64,000 nucleotides of DNA from Planotetraspora phitsanulokensis (GTDB lineage: Bacteria > Actinomycetota > Actinomycetes > Streptosporangiales > Streptosporangiaceae): assembly GCF_016863295.1 (NCBI RefSeq), contig NZ_BOOP01000047.1, positions 20,453 to 84,452 of the forward strand, read 5' to 3'. The notes beneath the pieces were generated by a model. The model did no database searches, was not told where the DNA came from, and saw only the letters and a program-made list of their open reading frames with translations. The position numbers were made by a program, and so were the translations under genes. Positions 50,129-58,324 of this stretch are shown here, in pieces (the stretch's first letter is position 1; the number at the start of each line of letters is the position of its first letter).

Positions 50129-51505
50129 ATGGCGATCGCCACGATCAACCCCGCGACCGGAACGACGGTCAGGACGTTTCCCGAGCTGAGCGAGGCCGAG
50201 GTCGAGCAGAAGATCGGGGTCGCGCACGAGCGGTGGCAGTCCTACCGCACCAGCGGGTTCCAGGAGCGGGCCGAACTCATGCGGGCCGGCGCCGACCTGT
50301 TCGAGAAGGAGGCCGACGCCGCCGCCCACCTCGTGACCACCGAAATGGGCAAGACCCTGGCCTCGGCCCGCGGTGAGGTACTCAAGTGCGCCCACGGCAT
50401 GCGCTACTACGCCGACCACGCGGCCGAGTTCCTCGCCGACGAGCCGCTGGCCGACGCATCGGCGGTCGGCGCCAAACGCGCTTTCGGCCGCTACCAGCCA
50501 CTCGGGCCGGTACTCGCGGTGATGCCGTGGAACTTCCCGATGTGGCAGGTGATGCGATTCGCCGCGCCGGCGCTGATGGCGGGCAACGTCGGATTGCTCA
50601 AACACGCGTCGAACGTTCCGCAGTGCGCGCTGTATCTGGAGGACGTCTTCCGCCGCGGCGGGTTCCCGGAGGGCTGCTTCCAGACGTTGCTGATCTCCTC
50701 CCGGAAGGTGGAGGCGATCCTGCGGGATCCCCGGGTGGTCGCCGCCACGCTGACCGGGAGCGAGCCGGCCGGGCGGTCGGTGGCCGCGATCTGCGGTGAC
50801 GAGGTCAAGCGCACCGTGCTGGAGCTTGGGGGCAGTGACCCGTTCGTCGTGATGCCCTCGGCGGATCTGGAGCGCGCCGTGGCGACCGCGGTGGACGGCA
50901 GGGTGCAGAACAACGGGCAGTCCTGCATCGCCGCCAAACGGTTCATCGTGCACACCGACATCTACGACGCCTTCACGGAGATGTTCGTCGCCCGGATGCG
51001 CGAGCTGCGGGTCGGCGACCCGTTCGATTCGTCCACCGAGGTCGGGCCGCTGGCCACCGAGCAGGGCCGGGCGGACGTCGAGGAGCTGGTCGACGACGCC
51101 GTCGCCGCGGGGGCCACCGTCCTGTGCGGCGGGCGGCGTGCGGACGGGCCGGGCTGGTTCTACCCGCCGACCGTGATCACTGACATCACCCGGGACATGC
51201 GGATCTTCACCGAGGAGGTGTTCGGCCCCGTCGCCTCGCTGTATCGGGCGGCGGACATCGAGGAGGCCCTGCAGATCGCCAACGCCACCACCTTCGGCCT
51301 GGGGTCCAACGCGTGGACCGACGACGAGACCGAACAGCAGCGGTTCAGCTCCGACCTCGAGGCCGGCCAGGTGTTCATCAACGGCAAGACGATCTCCTAC
51401 CCGGAACTGCCGTTCGGCGGCATCAAGCGCTCCGGCTACGGCCGCGAACTGTCCGCACACGGGATCCGGGAATTCTGCAACCTCAAGACCGTGTGGGTGG
51501 GCTGA
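50129..51505 (+). CDS. succinate-semialdehyde dehydrogenase-like aldehyde dehydrogenase
   Basis: A 458-residue NAD(P)-dependent aldehyde dehydrogenase of the GabD/SSADH group. LGPVLAVMPWNFPMWQ is the cofactor-binding start, LTGSEPAGRSVAA the nucleotide loop, LELGGSDPF holds the general base Glu and NNGQSCIAAKRF the catalytic Cys. TTEMGKTLASARGEV is typical of the SSADH type. It oxidises a semialdehyde to an acid. The aldo/keto reductase gene 45 bp downstream is probably in the same operon. Confidence 0.93.
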   Translation: MAIATINPATGTTVRTFPELSEAEVEQKIGVAHERWQSYRTSGFQERAELMRAGADLFEKEADAAAHLVTTEMGKTLASARGEVLKCAHGMRYYADHAAEFLADEPLADASAVGAKRAFGRYQPLGPVLAVMPWNFPMWQVMRFAAPALMAGNVGLLKHASNVPQCALYLEDVFRRGGFPEGCFQTLLISSRKVEAILRDPRVVAATLTGSEPAGRSVAAICGDEVKRTVLELGGSDPFVVMPSADLERAVATAVDGRVQNNGQSCIAAKRFIVHTDIYDAFTEMFVARMRELRVGDPFDSSTEVGPLATEQGRADVEELVDDAVAAGATVLCGGRRADGPGWFYPPTVITDITRDMRIFTEEVFGPVASLYRAADIEEALQIANATTFGLGSNAWTDDETEQQRFSSDLEAGQVFINGKTISYPELPFGGIKRSGYGRELSAHGIREFCNLKTVWVG

Positions 51506-51550
51506 CCACCCGGCAGACCCCGCCCGGGCGGGCAGGCTGAGAAAGGATCC

Positions 51551-52432
51551 GTGATGACCTCCGTGACGGCCGGCGCATCCGGCCAATTCATGATCGATGG
51601 CACACTCGAGGTCAACCGCCTCGGTTACGGGACGATGCAGCTGACCGGACCCGGCGTGTGGGGGCCACCGGCCGATCCGGACGAGGCTGTGCGCGTCCTG
51701 CGGCGCGCGGCCGAACTCGGTGTGAATCTCTTCGACACCGCCGACGCCTACGGCCCGTTGGTCGCCGAGCCGCTGCTCCACCGCGCCCTCGCCCCGTACG
51801 ACGAGAACATCGTCATCGCCACCAAGGCAGGGTTCACCCGGCAGGGCCCCGACCAGTGGACACCTGTCGGCAGGCCTGCCTACTTGCGGCAGGAATGCGA
51901 GATGAGCCTGCGCATCCTCGGAGTCGACCGGATCGCGCTGTTCCAGCTGCACCGCGTCGACCCCGAAGTGCCCCTGGAAGATCAGATCGGCGAGCTCAAG
52001 GCGCTGAAGGACGAAGGAAAGATCGCGCACATCGGCCTGTCGGAGGTGAGCGTCGACCAGATCGAGGAGTCCCGCGCCATCGCCCCGATCGCCTCGGTGC
52101 AAAACCGGTACAACCTGGCCGACCGGGCGGCCGAGGACGTGCTCGACTACTGCGAAAACCACCAGATCGCCTTCATCCCGTGGTTCCCGCTGGCCACCGG
52201 CGACCTGGTGAAATCCGGCGGGCCGCTCGAGGCCATCGCGTCCCGGCTGTCGGCCACGCCGTCGCAGCTCGCGCTCGCGTGGCTGCTCCGCCGCTCACCG
52301 GTCCTGCTGCCCATCCCCGGCACCGCGTCGGTGGAGCATCTGGAGCAGAACGTGGCCGCCGCGGGCGTCCAGCTGACCGATGACGACGTCGCCGAGCTGA
52401 CCGCGGCCGTCACGTCACCCGGCTGCGAGTGA
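51551..52432 (+). CDS. aldo/keto reductase
   Basis: A 293-residue AKR barrel. Catalytic tetrad residues are visible in NLFDTADAYG (Asp and Tyr), VIATKAG (Lys) and ALFQLHRVDP (His). LLRRSPVLLPIPGTAS and the following HLEQN are the NADPH-binding end. It resembles the YajO/Tas group of oxidoreductases acting on aldehydes. Start GTG 51551 (or the ATG directly after it) follows GAAAGGATCC. It is paired with the dehydrogenase upstream. Confidence 0.92.
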   Translation: MMTSVTAGASGQFMIDGTLEVNRLGYGTMQLTGPGVWGPPADPDEAVRVLRRAAELGVNLFDTADAYGPLVAEPLLHRALAPYDENIVIATKAGFTRQGPDQWTPVGRPAYLRQECEMSLRILGVDRIALFQLHRVDPEVPLEDQIGELKALKDEGKIAHIGLSEVSVDQIEESRAIAPIASVQNRYNLADRAAEDVLDYCENHQIAFIPWFPLATGDLVKSGGPLEAIASRLSATPSQLALAWLLRRSPVLLPIPGTASVEHLEQNVAAAGVQLTDDDVAELTAAVTSPGCE

Positions 52433-52433
52433 C

Positions 52434-52538
52434 TCATCCATGGCGCCCCTCGCAGTCGTCGAGGCCGGCGTCTGCGGGTGCCTGGTCGAGCAGGGGTTCG
52501 GCGGCGAGTAGGGAGAGCATGCCTTCGGCGAGGTTCAT
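52434..52538 (-). CDS. 34-residue frame coupled to a gene fragment
   Basis: ATG 52538 overlaps the stop of the fragment at 52535 (ATGA). The predicted peptide (MNLAEGMLSLLAAEPLLDQ and on) is not recognised. It overlaps nothing else except by converging on the aldo/keto reductase stop. May be a real mini-protein or chance. Confidence 0.3.
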   Translation of the reverse strand: MNLAEGMLSLLAAEPLLDQAPADAGLDDCEGRHG

Positions 52539-52785
52539 TGCTCAGCCTGGCCTTCGCTCATCACCTCGGCGATGTTCTCGGCCAACTCAACGAAGACCAT
52601 GGCCTTTGTGATCTCGGAGTCGGCCAATTGACCGATGCGCCGCTCGGCCTCGGCCTTCGCGGCCGCGCTGTACAGATGCGGAGCCTTCTCAGCGAACTTG
52701 ACCTTCTTGAGGATCGAGCCGTACTTACCCGGCAACGCCGCGAGGTGGGCATCGAGTCGGTTCTCGGCCTTCGAGGAGTGAAATC
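52535..52785 (-). pseudogene. C-terminal fragment of an unknown helical protein
   Basis: The frame NRLDAHLAALPGKYGSILKK through KAPHLYSAAAKAEAERRIGQ to SEGQAEQ* has natural composition and looks like the last 75 or so residues of a helical protein, but no start codon lies near 52785 and farther upstream the frame overlaps the dihydrofolate-reductase-like gene. Its 5' part seems lost at a junction near 52785. Confidence 0.45.
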
Positions 52786-52787
52786 GA

Positions 52788-52930
52788 GATCCGGTCGGTG
52801 GTGCTCGAGCCCGCCGAGTACGCCGTGCTGAGTCCGGAACGCGAGGACTACCTGCGGACGCAGATCGCGCACCGATTAGGTTTTCGCGCCGCGCCCGTCT
52901 GTACGTGTGAGATCGACTCACGAGAGGCTG
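52788..52930 (+). pseudogene. C-terminal fragment on the plus strand, divergent from the one above
   Basis: The plus frame reads RSVVLEPAEYAVLSPERED and YLRTQIAHRLGF, protein-like but without a start, and runs on in frame into the next gene. Together with the minus-strand fragment it marks a deletion or recombination point near 52785. Confidence 0.35.
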
Positions 52931-52935
52931 GCACG

Positions 52936-53499
52936 ATGCGGAAACTGATCTTCGGCATGAACCTGAGCCTGGACGGCTACATCGCCGCGCCCGGCGACGA
53001 CCTCGGCTGGAGCGTACCGAGCGACGAGCTGTTCCAGTGGTGGTCCGACCGGGTGGGGGCGACCGGCCTGGCGCTGTACGGGCGCAAACTGTGGGAGACG
53101 ATGAGCTCCCACTGGCCGACCGCCGACCAGCAGCCCGGCGCCACACCGGCGGAGATCGCGTACGCCCGCCGCTGGCGGGACATGCCGAAGGTGGTGTTCT
53201 CCTCGACGACCAGCACGGTCGACTGGAACACCCGCCTGGTCACCGGCGACGCGGTCACCGAGATCACCCGGCTCAAGGCCGAAGACGGCGGCCCCATGGA
53301 CATCGGCGGCGCCACACTTGCCGCAGCGGCCATGCGGGCCGGGCTGATCGACGAGTACGTGCTGGTCACCCACCCGGTCCTGGTGGGCGGCGGCACGCCG
53401 TTCTTCACGGCCCTGGACAGCTGGGTGAACCTGAACCTGGTGGAGACGCGGACGTTTCCCGGCGGCGTGGTACTGACCCGATACGAGACGAGGCGATGA
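52936..53499 (+). CDS. dihydrofolate reductase-family protein (RibD C-terminal-like)
   Basis: A 187-residue RibD_C/DHFR-fold protein. RKLIFGMNLSLDGYIAAPGD is the family start, ALYGRKLWETM and PKVVFSSTTSTVDWN follow, and DIGGATLAAAAMRAGLIDEY is the NADPH-binding GGAxL block, ending in LVETRTFPGGVVLTRYE. These small proteins are common in actinomycetes and few have a proven substrate; they are not true folate enzymes by default. ATG 52936 is chosen because the upstream in-frame extension is a gene fragment. Confidence 0.9.
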   Translation: MRKLIFGMNLSLDGYIAAPGDDLGWSVPSDELFQWWSDRVGATGLALYGRKLWETMSSHWPTADQQPGATPAEIAYARRWRDMPKVVFSSTTSTVDWNTRLVTGDAVTEITRLKAEDGGPMDIGGATLAAAAMRAGLIDEYVLVTHPVLVGGGTPFFTALDSWVNLNLVETRTFPGGVVLTRYETRR

Positions 53500-53516
53500 G
53501 CACGGGCCAGATGCTC

Positions 53517-53555
53517 GGCTCGTGAGGCCAGGTCCTGGGCTCGTGAGGCCAGGTC
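53517..53555. repeat. 18-bp direct repeat with a 21-bp period
   Basis: GGCTCGTGAGGCCAGGTC occurs at 53517 and again at 53538. It follows the reductase gene and does not form a clear hairpin. Confidence 0.6.
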
Positions 53556-53707
53556 GAAATCCTTCCTGGCGTGCTCACCGTGACCCTCGGCTATGAGGGA
53601 ACCTTCCCCGGGCCCTTCCTTGCGTTCCGAGTGAGCTGTTGACCGACTTGCTGGAGATGAGGGCGACGGCGTCGTTGATTGTGACGATGTTCTTCGGGGA
53701 CAAAGAT

Positions 53708-53732
53708 GCCCCGCCGGCAACGCCGGCGGGGC
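53708..53732. terminator. perfect 11-bp stem-loop
   Basis: GCCCCGCCGGC / GCCGGCGGGGC with a 3-nt loop, between the convergent reductase-like gene and the SigG-type sigma gene. The surrounding 53556-53844 shows no gene I can support. Confidence 0.75.
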
Positions 53733-53844
53733 GGTGGTGTTCGCGTTGTCGCGTTGGTGTTCAGCTGGTCGGGGTGCTCATTCCGCGGTGACTTCGGTGA
53801 CGGCGGCCTGTGCGCTGGACTCGTCGACGATGGGACTTGTCTGA

Positions 53845-54852
53845 TTACAGTGTCGGGGGCAGGCCCAGCCATGGTTTGTCGGTGGCGTCGAATCCGGTGA
53901 GCTCGGCGATCTTCCCGTCGACGATGTGCAGGACCGCGATGGTAAATAGCCGGTACTCCGGGTCGTCGGGGGTGCGGAGGTACAGCACGGCGGCAGGCAT
54001 GCGGTTGACCGTCGTGGTGATACAGCGCCAGTCGTCGTGGCCGCGCTGGAAGAGCCCACCGGAGACCCAGCCGTCCACCGCGTCCTTGGCCGTGATGACC
54101 GAGGTGCCCGGCTCGGGCAGCATCGCGAAGCGCAGGTCGTCGCGCAGCAGGGACATCAGCCCGTCGAGGTCGTTGCGCTCGTGAGCGTCGATATACGACT
54201 TCACCACGCCGCGCTCGTCATTCGACAGCTCGTGGGTGGCGGGGCTCCGCCAGTCGAGGCGGCGGTCGGGCAGCTGCTCGCGCATCGTCACACGCGCCCG
54301 CTGCAGTGCGCTGGTCACCGATGCGACGGTCAGCTCGAGGGCGTCGGCGGCCTTCGACGCCGGCCAGCCGAGGACGTCGCGCAGGATGAACACCGCCCGC
54401 TGCCGCGGCGGCAGGTGCTGGACGGCGACGATGAACGCCAGCTCGATCGTCTCCCGCGCCACCACCGATTCCTGCGGGTCCTCCGGGAGCATCCGGTCCG
54501 GGTAGGGCTGCAGGTACAGCACCTCGGAGCCGGGGTCCGGCAGCTCGGCAGGCACGGGTGTGCGGTCGTTGCGCTTCTCCAGGAAGTCGAGGCAGGCGTT
54601 CGTCGCAATCCGGTACAGCCAGGTCCGCAGCGCAGCGTGGCCCTTGAACGACTCCCGCTTGTTCCACACCCGCAGGAACGTCTCCTGCGTCAGGTCCTGG
54701 GCGTCCTCGTAGTTCGCGAGCATCCGGTAGCAGTGCACCTGCAGCTCACGCCGGTAGCGCTCCGTGATGAGCGCGAACTGTGCTGCGTCATTTGAGCGGG
54801 CCGCCGCGATGAACGCGGCCTCGTCGTCGCCTAGCAGTCTGGCGTCGGTCAT
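53845..54852 (-). CDS. sigG: SigG-type ECF RNA polymerase sigma factor with SnoaL-like C-terminal domain
   Basis: A 335-residue ECF sigma factor. Region 2 is ALITERYRRELQVHCYRMLA and YEDAQDLTQETFLRVW; region 4 is LPPRQRAVFILRDVLGWPAS and ALELTVASVTSALQRAR; residues about 205-330 form a SnoaL-like domain (VKSYIDAHERNDLDGLMSLL) that replaces an anti-sigma factor, as in SigG/SigJ-type factors. Start ATG 54852 lies six bases after the stop of the 59-residue gene upstream, so both are probably in one transcript. Confidence 0.92.
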   Translation of the reverse strand: MTDARLLGDDEAAFIAAARSNDAAQFALITERYRRELQVHCYRMLANYEDAQDLTQETFLRVWNKRESFKGHAALRTWLYRIATNACLDFLEKRNDRTPVPAELPDPGSEVLYLQPYPDRMLPEDPQESVVARETIELAFIVAVQHLPPRQRAVFILRDVLGWPASKAADALELTVASVTSALQRARVTMREQLPDRRLDWRSPATHELSNDERGVVKSYIDAHERNDLDGLMSLLRDDLRFAMLPEPGTSVITAKDAVDGWVSGGLFQRGHDDWRCITTTVNRMPAAVLYLRTPDDPEYRLFTIAVLHIVDGKIAELTGFDATDKPWLGLPPTL

Positions 54853-54857
54853 GGTCG

Positions 54858-55037
54858 TCAATCCTTCCGCGGGTGGCGAGGGGCTACCAGAACTGACGAC
54901 GTGGCGGAGGATTTCTGAGCGGTGAAGCCGCTGACACCGAGGCGGTCCAACTCGCGGACCGCCTGGGTGTAGGTGAGGCCGGTCTCGGCCATCAACGTGC
55001 GGATCTCGCCCCGACGCTTGCGATTCTGGCTGGACAT
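54858..55037 (-). CDS. 59-residue conserved small protein
   Basis: ATG 55037 with GGAAGGATTC upstream encodes MSSQNRKRRGEIRTLMAETG then LTYTQAVRELDRLG. This Arg-rich start with a TYTQA-RELDR helix is a pattern I recall from many small actinobacterial proteins of unknown function. It overlaps the end of the SRPBCC frame and stops six bases before the sigma gene. Confidence 0.6.
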   Translation of the reverse strand: MSSQNRKRRGEIRTLMAETGLTYTQAVRELDRLGVSGFTAQKSSATSSVLVAPRHPRKD

Positions 55038-55357
55038 ACGAATCCTTCCAGCGAAGTCCCCTCGCCACGCGGCTCCAGAATGAAATCATGCCGTGCGGCG
55101 AGGAGTCCGGGGATGGCAACCTTTCCCAGCCATTGCAGGTGCTTCGCCGGTTCGGCGATCACTACGGTGGGGCGATGGGTCATCCCGTCGTCGCCGGGCG
55201 TCCGGATGTGCAACCTCAGCGTGGTGCCCACGACCGCCTGGCCTCCGGCCTTCAGGATGAACGGATTCCACTCCTCGTAGCGGCCGAAGTCGACGATGAC
55301 AGCCCAGACCTCCTGCGGCGAGGCCTCGATCACGACCGAGGTGTCGATGGTGTGCAC
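54992..55357 (-). CDS. SRPBCC-family protein, C-terminus probably truncated by frameshift
   Basis: A 121-residue frame. TIDTSVVIEASPQEVWAVIV and GRYEEWNPFILKAGGQAVVG are the start of a START/SRPBCC lipid-binding barrel, and HDFILEPRGEGTS is a late strand. Family members go on for about 20-30 more residues with a strand and long C-terminal helix; here the frame switches to GFVCPARIASVGARSAR and stops inside the next small gene. It is probably a frameshifted or shortened copy. Start is GTG 55357. Confidence 0.65.
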   Translation of the reverse strand: MHTIDTSVVIEASPQEVWAVIVDFGRYEEWNPFILKAGGQAVVGTTLRLHIRTPGDDGMTHRPTVVIAEPAKHLQWLGKVAIPGLLAARHDFILEPRGEGTSLEGFVCPARIASVGARSAR

Positions 55358-55479
55358 CAGGTCTCGCTTTCTCCCGGAGGGCGGGGCGTGGCGGCACCGT
55401 CGATGATCTCCCGAGGTGAGGCGCCCGGCCGGCGGAACGACGGGATCGTCTTCGCCGAGAGAGTCCCGTCAATCGTCAC
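55330..55479 (-). CDS. 49-residue frame upstream of the SRPBCC gene
   Basis: GTG 55479 has GGAGG five bases upstream and reads MTIDGTLSAKTIPSFRRPGA before ending inside the SRPBCC gene. Function unknown; it may only be a leader frame. Confidence 0.3.
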   Translation of the reverse strand: MTIDGTLSAKTIPSFRRPGASPREIIDGAATPRPPGESETWCTPSTPRS

Positions 55480-55525
55480 GCGGCCTCCTGGAGTAAGGCC
55501 CCCACTCCCCCACAGTTCCGCGAAC

Positions 55526-55550
55526 CACTGGGGGGCGACGCCCCCCAGTG
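55526..55550. terminator. perfect 11-bp stem-loop after the E1-like gene
   Basis: CACTGGGGGGC / GCCCCCCAGTG with a GAC loop, 35 bp downstream of the E1-like gene stop on the minus strand. Confidence 0.75.
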
Positions 55551-55584
55551 TGTCGTCCGCCGTCGAGTAGGTGCTCGCCGTCTG

Positions 55585-57963
55585 CTACCGATTGAGGAGG
55601 TCCAGCGCCGCATCAACGATGGAAGCTGCGTCGATTCCGTGCAGCGCATAGGCATCGGCGAGGCTCGAGGACTGCCCGAACTCGGTCACTCCGAGACAGC
55701 GAATCCGGTCTCCGCGTGCCCCGGCGAGGAACGACAGGGTGTGCGGGTGGCCGTCGAGGACCGTCACCAACGGCGTCGGGTATGGCTGCGGAAACAGCGT
55801 CTCCACGATGTTGCCGCCAGTGCCAGGGCGTCGCCGGCCACGCTGCTGGAACGATCGGAAAACCAGGTCGGCGCTGGTCAGGCAGACGACACCCGCCGCG
55901 ACACCAAGGTTTTCGAGAATCTGAGCCGCTTGCGTCACCTCGGGCATGATCGCGCCCATTCCGACAAGCGTCACCTGCTCGAACTCCGGGTCGTGGTCGG
56001 TGAGACGGTACCCGCCGGCGACGGCTTGCAGGCGGCGTCGCTCCAGGAGCTCGGGTTCCTCCGGCAGCCGTGCGAGGTCGGGGTCGATGGGCCGGGTGGA
56101 TAGCCGGAAATAAGCCGACGTTCCTCCTGGAATTCCGACCTGAGCCATCGCATGCAAGAAGGTCCACTCGAGGTCCTGGGCGAACGCCGGTTCCCAGGCC
56201 GTGCATGCCGGCTGCTCAAGCCCGATCGACGGAGTTGTGATCGACTGGTGGGCGCCGCCTTCCGGCGCAAGGGTCACACCGGACGGAGTGCCGACAAGGA
56301 TCGACTGACCACCGGCGTAGATCCCATATGACCACGGTTCGAGCGCCCGGGACACGAACGGGTCATACAAGGTCCCGACGGGGATCAGTCTGTGCCCCCA
56401 TCGGCTCCAGGTGGCGCCGAGTTCACCGAGAAGGCCGACGAGATTCACCTCGGCGATACCCAGTTCGATGTGTTGTCCGGTCGGGCGTTCAGCCCACTTC
56501 AGAATCCGCTCGGTGTCGTCTGCGAACCAGTCGCGGCGGTCCGCGATCGACCAGACACCGGTCTTGTTGATCCAACCGCCGAGGTTGGTCGACGAGGCGA
56601 CGTCCGGGCTGCAGGTGACGATGTACGGCGCCAGATCCGGTGCGTCGCGAGGGATGTCTGCGAGGAGGCGGCCCAGAGCGGCTTGTGTCGATGTGGGTTT
56701 GCGGTACGGGTGGCCGAGCGAGGTCGGGACGGCCGGCTCCGGCAGGCGTCGCAGCGGCGGACGTTTGAGCACCTCGCCGCGCGTTGAGCACAGGCGGCCG
56801 GGCACTGAGTCGGCGCCGAAGCTCCGCCAGGGGTCGTCGAGGCTGGTGCCGCACTGCTCAGCCAGGTGGTGCATTTGTGCTTCGGTCAACAAGGCCGAAT
56901 GGTTGTTCGGGTGCCCTTCCGTGGGCAGGCCGCGTCCCTTGATCGTATAGGCGAAGATCACGGTTGGCCGGTCGGTCGCGGCGCTGCCGTAGGTGTCTGT
57001 GAGGAGGCCGAGGTCGTGGCCGCCGAGGTCACGGATTGCCGCGGCGAGCCTGCTCGGTTCCAGATCGCTCACCAGTGCGCGGAGCCTGTCGCTTCCTCCA
57101 CCATCGAGGATCCGGTCGGCGATCTGGGAGGAGTCGACACGCAGCATTCGCTGGTATTCCTCGTTCGGCATCGCCTCGAGCCTCACCCGAAGCTCTTCGC
57201 CTCCTGGAAGCTCGAACAGCTCGCTGATCAGGCGGCCCCACTTCAGCGTGATGACCTGCCATCCGGCGGCGGCGAACATGCCTTGGAGCCGCTCGATCTG
57301 GATGTCCGGGACTACGCGGTCCAGCGACTGCCGGTTCAGATCGACGATCCACAGGAGTTCACCCATCGAGGGGACTGCAGGATCGGCGATCGCCTCCCAG
57401 ATGGCTCCTTCGTCGAGTTCGGCGTCGCCGAGCAGGCTGATGAACCGGCCGGCGGCGGGGGCGGCGGCTGCACGCGACCGCAGGTATCGGAGGGACATCG
57501 CGGCCCACAGGGAGGCCGTTGCGCCGATGCCTACCGAGCCGGTGGAGAAGTCGACCGTGTCCGGGTCCTTGATCCGGCTCGGATAGCTTTGGAGGCCACC
57601 TTTCGCTCGGAGAGTGCGCAGGTACTTCGGGTCGAGATCTCCAAGCAGGTAGTTGATCGCGTGGAGCACAGGTGAGGCGTGCGGCTTGACCGAGACTCGG
57701 TCTTCGTTGGCCAGGTTGTGGAACCACAGGGCGACCATGATGTCGACCATCGACGCCGACGACGCCTGGTGTCCTCCGACTTTCACGCCCGAGGGGTTGG
57801 GGCGGTTGCGGTTGGCAGCGTCCACGATGGCGGAGGACAACCAGAGAACTCGTGTAGAGATCTCGCGAAGCGTCTTGGCTTCGTCGTCTGTCAAGCGTGG
57901 GCGAGTAGTCGAACCTGGCCGGTCCGAATCGTCCGCGAGGGGCCTGTGGTCGGTCTGAGTCAT
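55585..57963 (-). CDS. pyruvate dehydrogenase E1 / transketolase-like thiamine enzyme
   Basis: A 792-residue thiamine-diphosphate enzyme with the organisation of AceE-type homodimeric E1: N-terminal ThDP-binding domain (GGHQASSASMVDIMVALWFH, ThDP motif GDAELDEGAIWEA with DLNRQSLD), a central pyrimidine-binding domain (ELGIAEVNLVGLLGELGATW, PEGGAHQSITTPSIGLEQPA) and a transketolase-like C-terminal domain. It is about 100 residues shorter than standard AceE, as in transketolase-like paralogues of unknown substrate found in actinomycetes. No E2 or E3 gene adjoins, so a 2-oxo acid oxidase or decarboxylase acting alone is possible. ATG 57963. Confidence 0.88.
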   Translation of the reverse strand: MTQTDHRPLADDSDRPGSTTRPRLTDDEAKTLREISTRVLWLSSAIVDAANRNRPNPSGVKVGGHQASSASMVDIMVALWFHNLANEDRVSVKPHASPVLHAINYLLGDLDPKYLRTLRAKGGLQSYPSRIKDPDTVDFSTGSVGIGATASLWAAMSLRYLRSRAAAAPAAGRFISLLGDAELDEGAIWEAIADPAVPSMGELLWIVDLNRQSLDRVVPDIQIERLQGMFAAAGWQVITLKWGRLISELFELPGGEELRVRLEAMPNEEYQRMLRVDSSQIADRILDGGGSDRLRALVSDLEPSRLAAAIRDLGGHDLGLLTDTYGSAATDRPTVIFAYTIKGRGLPTEGHPNNHSALLTEAQMHHLAEQCGTSLDDPWRSFGADSVPGRLCSTRGEVLKRPPLRRLPEPAVPTSLGHPYRKPTSTQAALGRLLADIPRDAPDLAPYIVTCSPDVASSTNLGGWINKTGVWSIADRRDWFADDTERILKWAERPTGQHIELGIAEVNLVGLLGELGATWSRWGHRLIPVGTLYDPFVSRALEPWSYGIYAGGQSILVGTPSGVTLAPEGGAHQSITTPSIGLEQPACTAWEPAFAQDLEWTFLHAMAQVGIPGGTSAYFRLSTRPIDPDLARLPEEPELLERRRLQAVAGGYRLTDHDPEFEQVTLVGMGAIMPEVTQAAQILENLGVAAGVVCLTSADLVFRSFQQRGRRRPGTGGNIVETLFPQPYPTPLVTVLDGHPHTLSFLAGARGDRIRCLGVTEFGQSSSLADAYALHGIDAASIVDAALDLLNR

Positions 57964-58042
57964 GAAGATCCTCGATCGCTTATGGCGCGCAGTATCCCGC
58001 CCCGGTCCGGGCGCCCCTGGGTAGTCAGCGCCGAGAACACGA

Positions 58043-58069
58043 GGCATCGTGACATTTTGTCGTGATGCC
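58043..58069. promoter_or_regulatory. 27-bp interrupted palindrome upstream of the E1-like gene
   Basis: Arms GGCATC and GATGCC with inner GAC / GTC pairs around an ATTTT centre, 80 bp upstream of the E1-like start. The rest of 57964-58324 contains no gene I can support, only a protein-like frame end (ARLKAYAAEKGLLSEHW) near 58105-58198. Confidence 0.45.
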
Positions 58070-58324
58070 CATCACCGCGGCTGGTCGCCCCCCGCGCTGA
58101 GCCGCCCCCACGAGCTGGTGGCACGCCTCAAGGCGTACGCCGCTGAGAAAGGACTGCTCAGCGAGCACTGGCGTCGCGGTGTGCCTCCCCGTTGACTCAG
58201 GATTCCTGCCGGTCTTCGATGAGCTGACCGGCTCCAGGAGGCTGAGAAACGGGGTGTCTTCCTGATGATGGACGCCGGTGAGCAACAGCGCCAAGGCGAA
58301 CCCGACCGTCGTGAAGGGACTACG

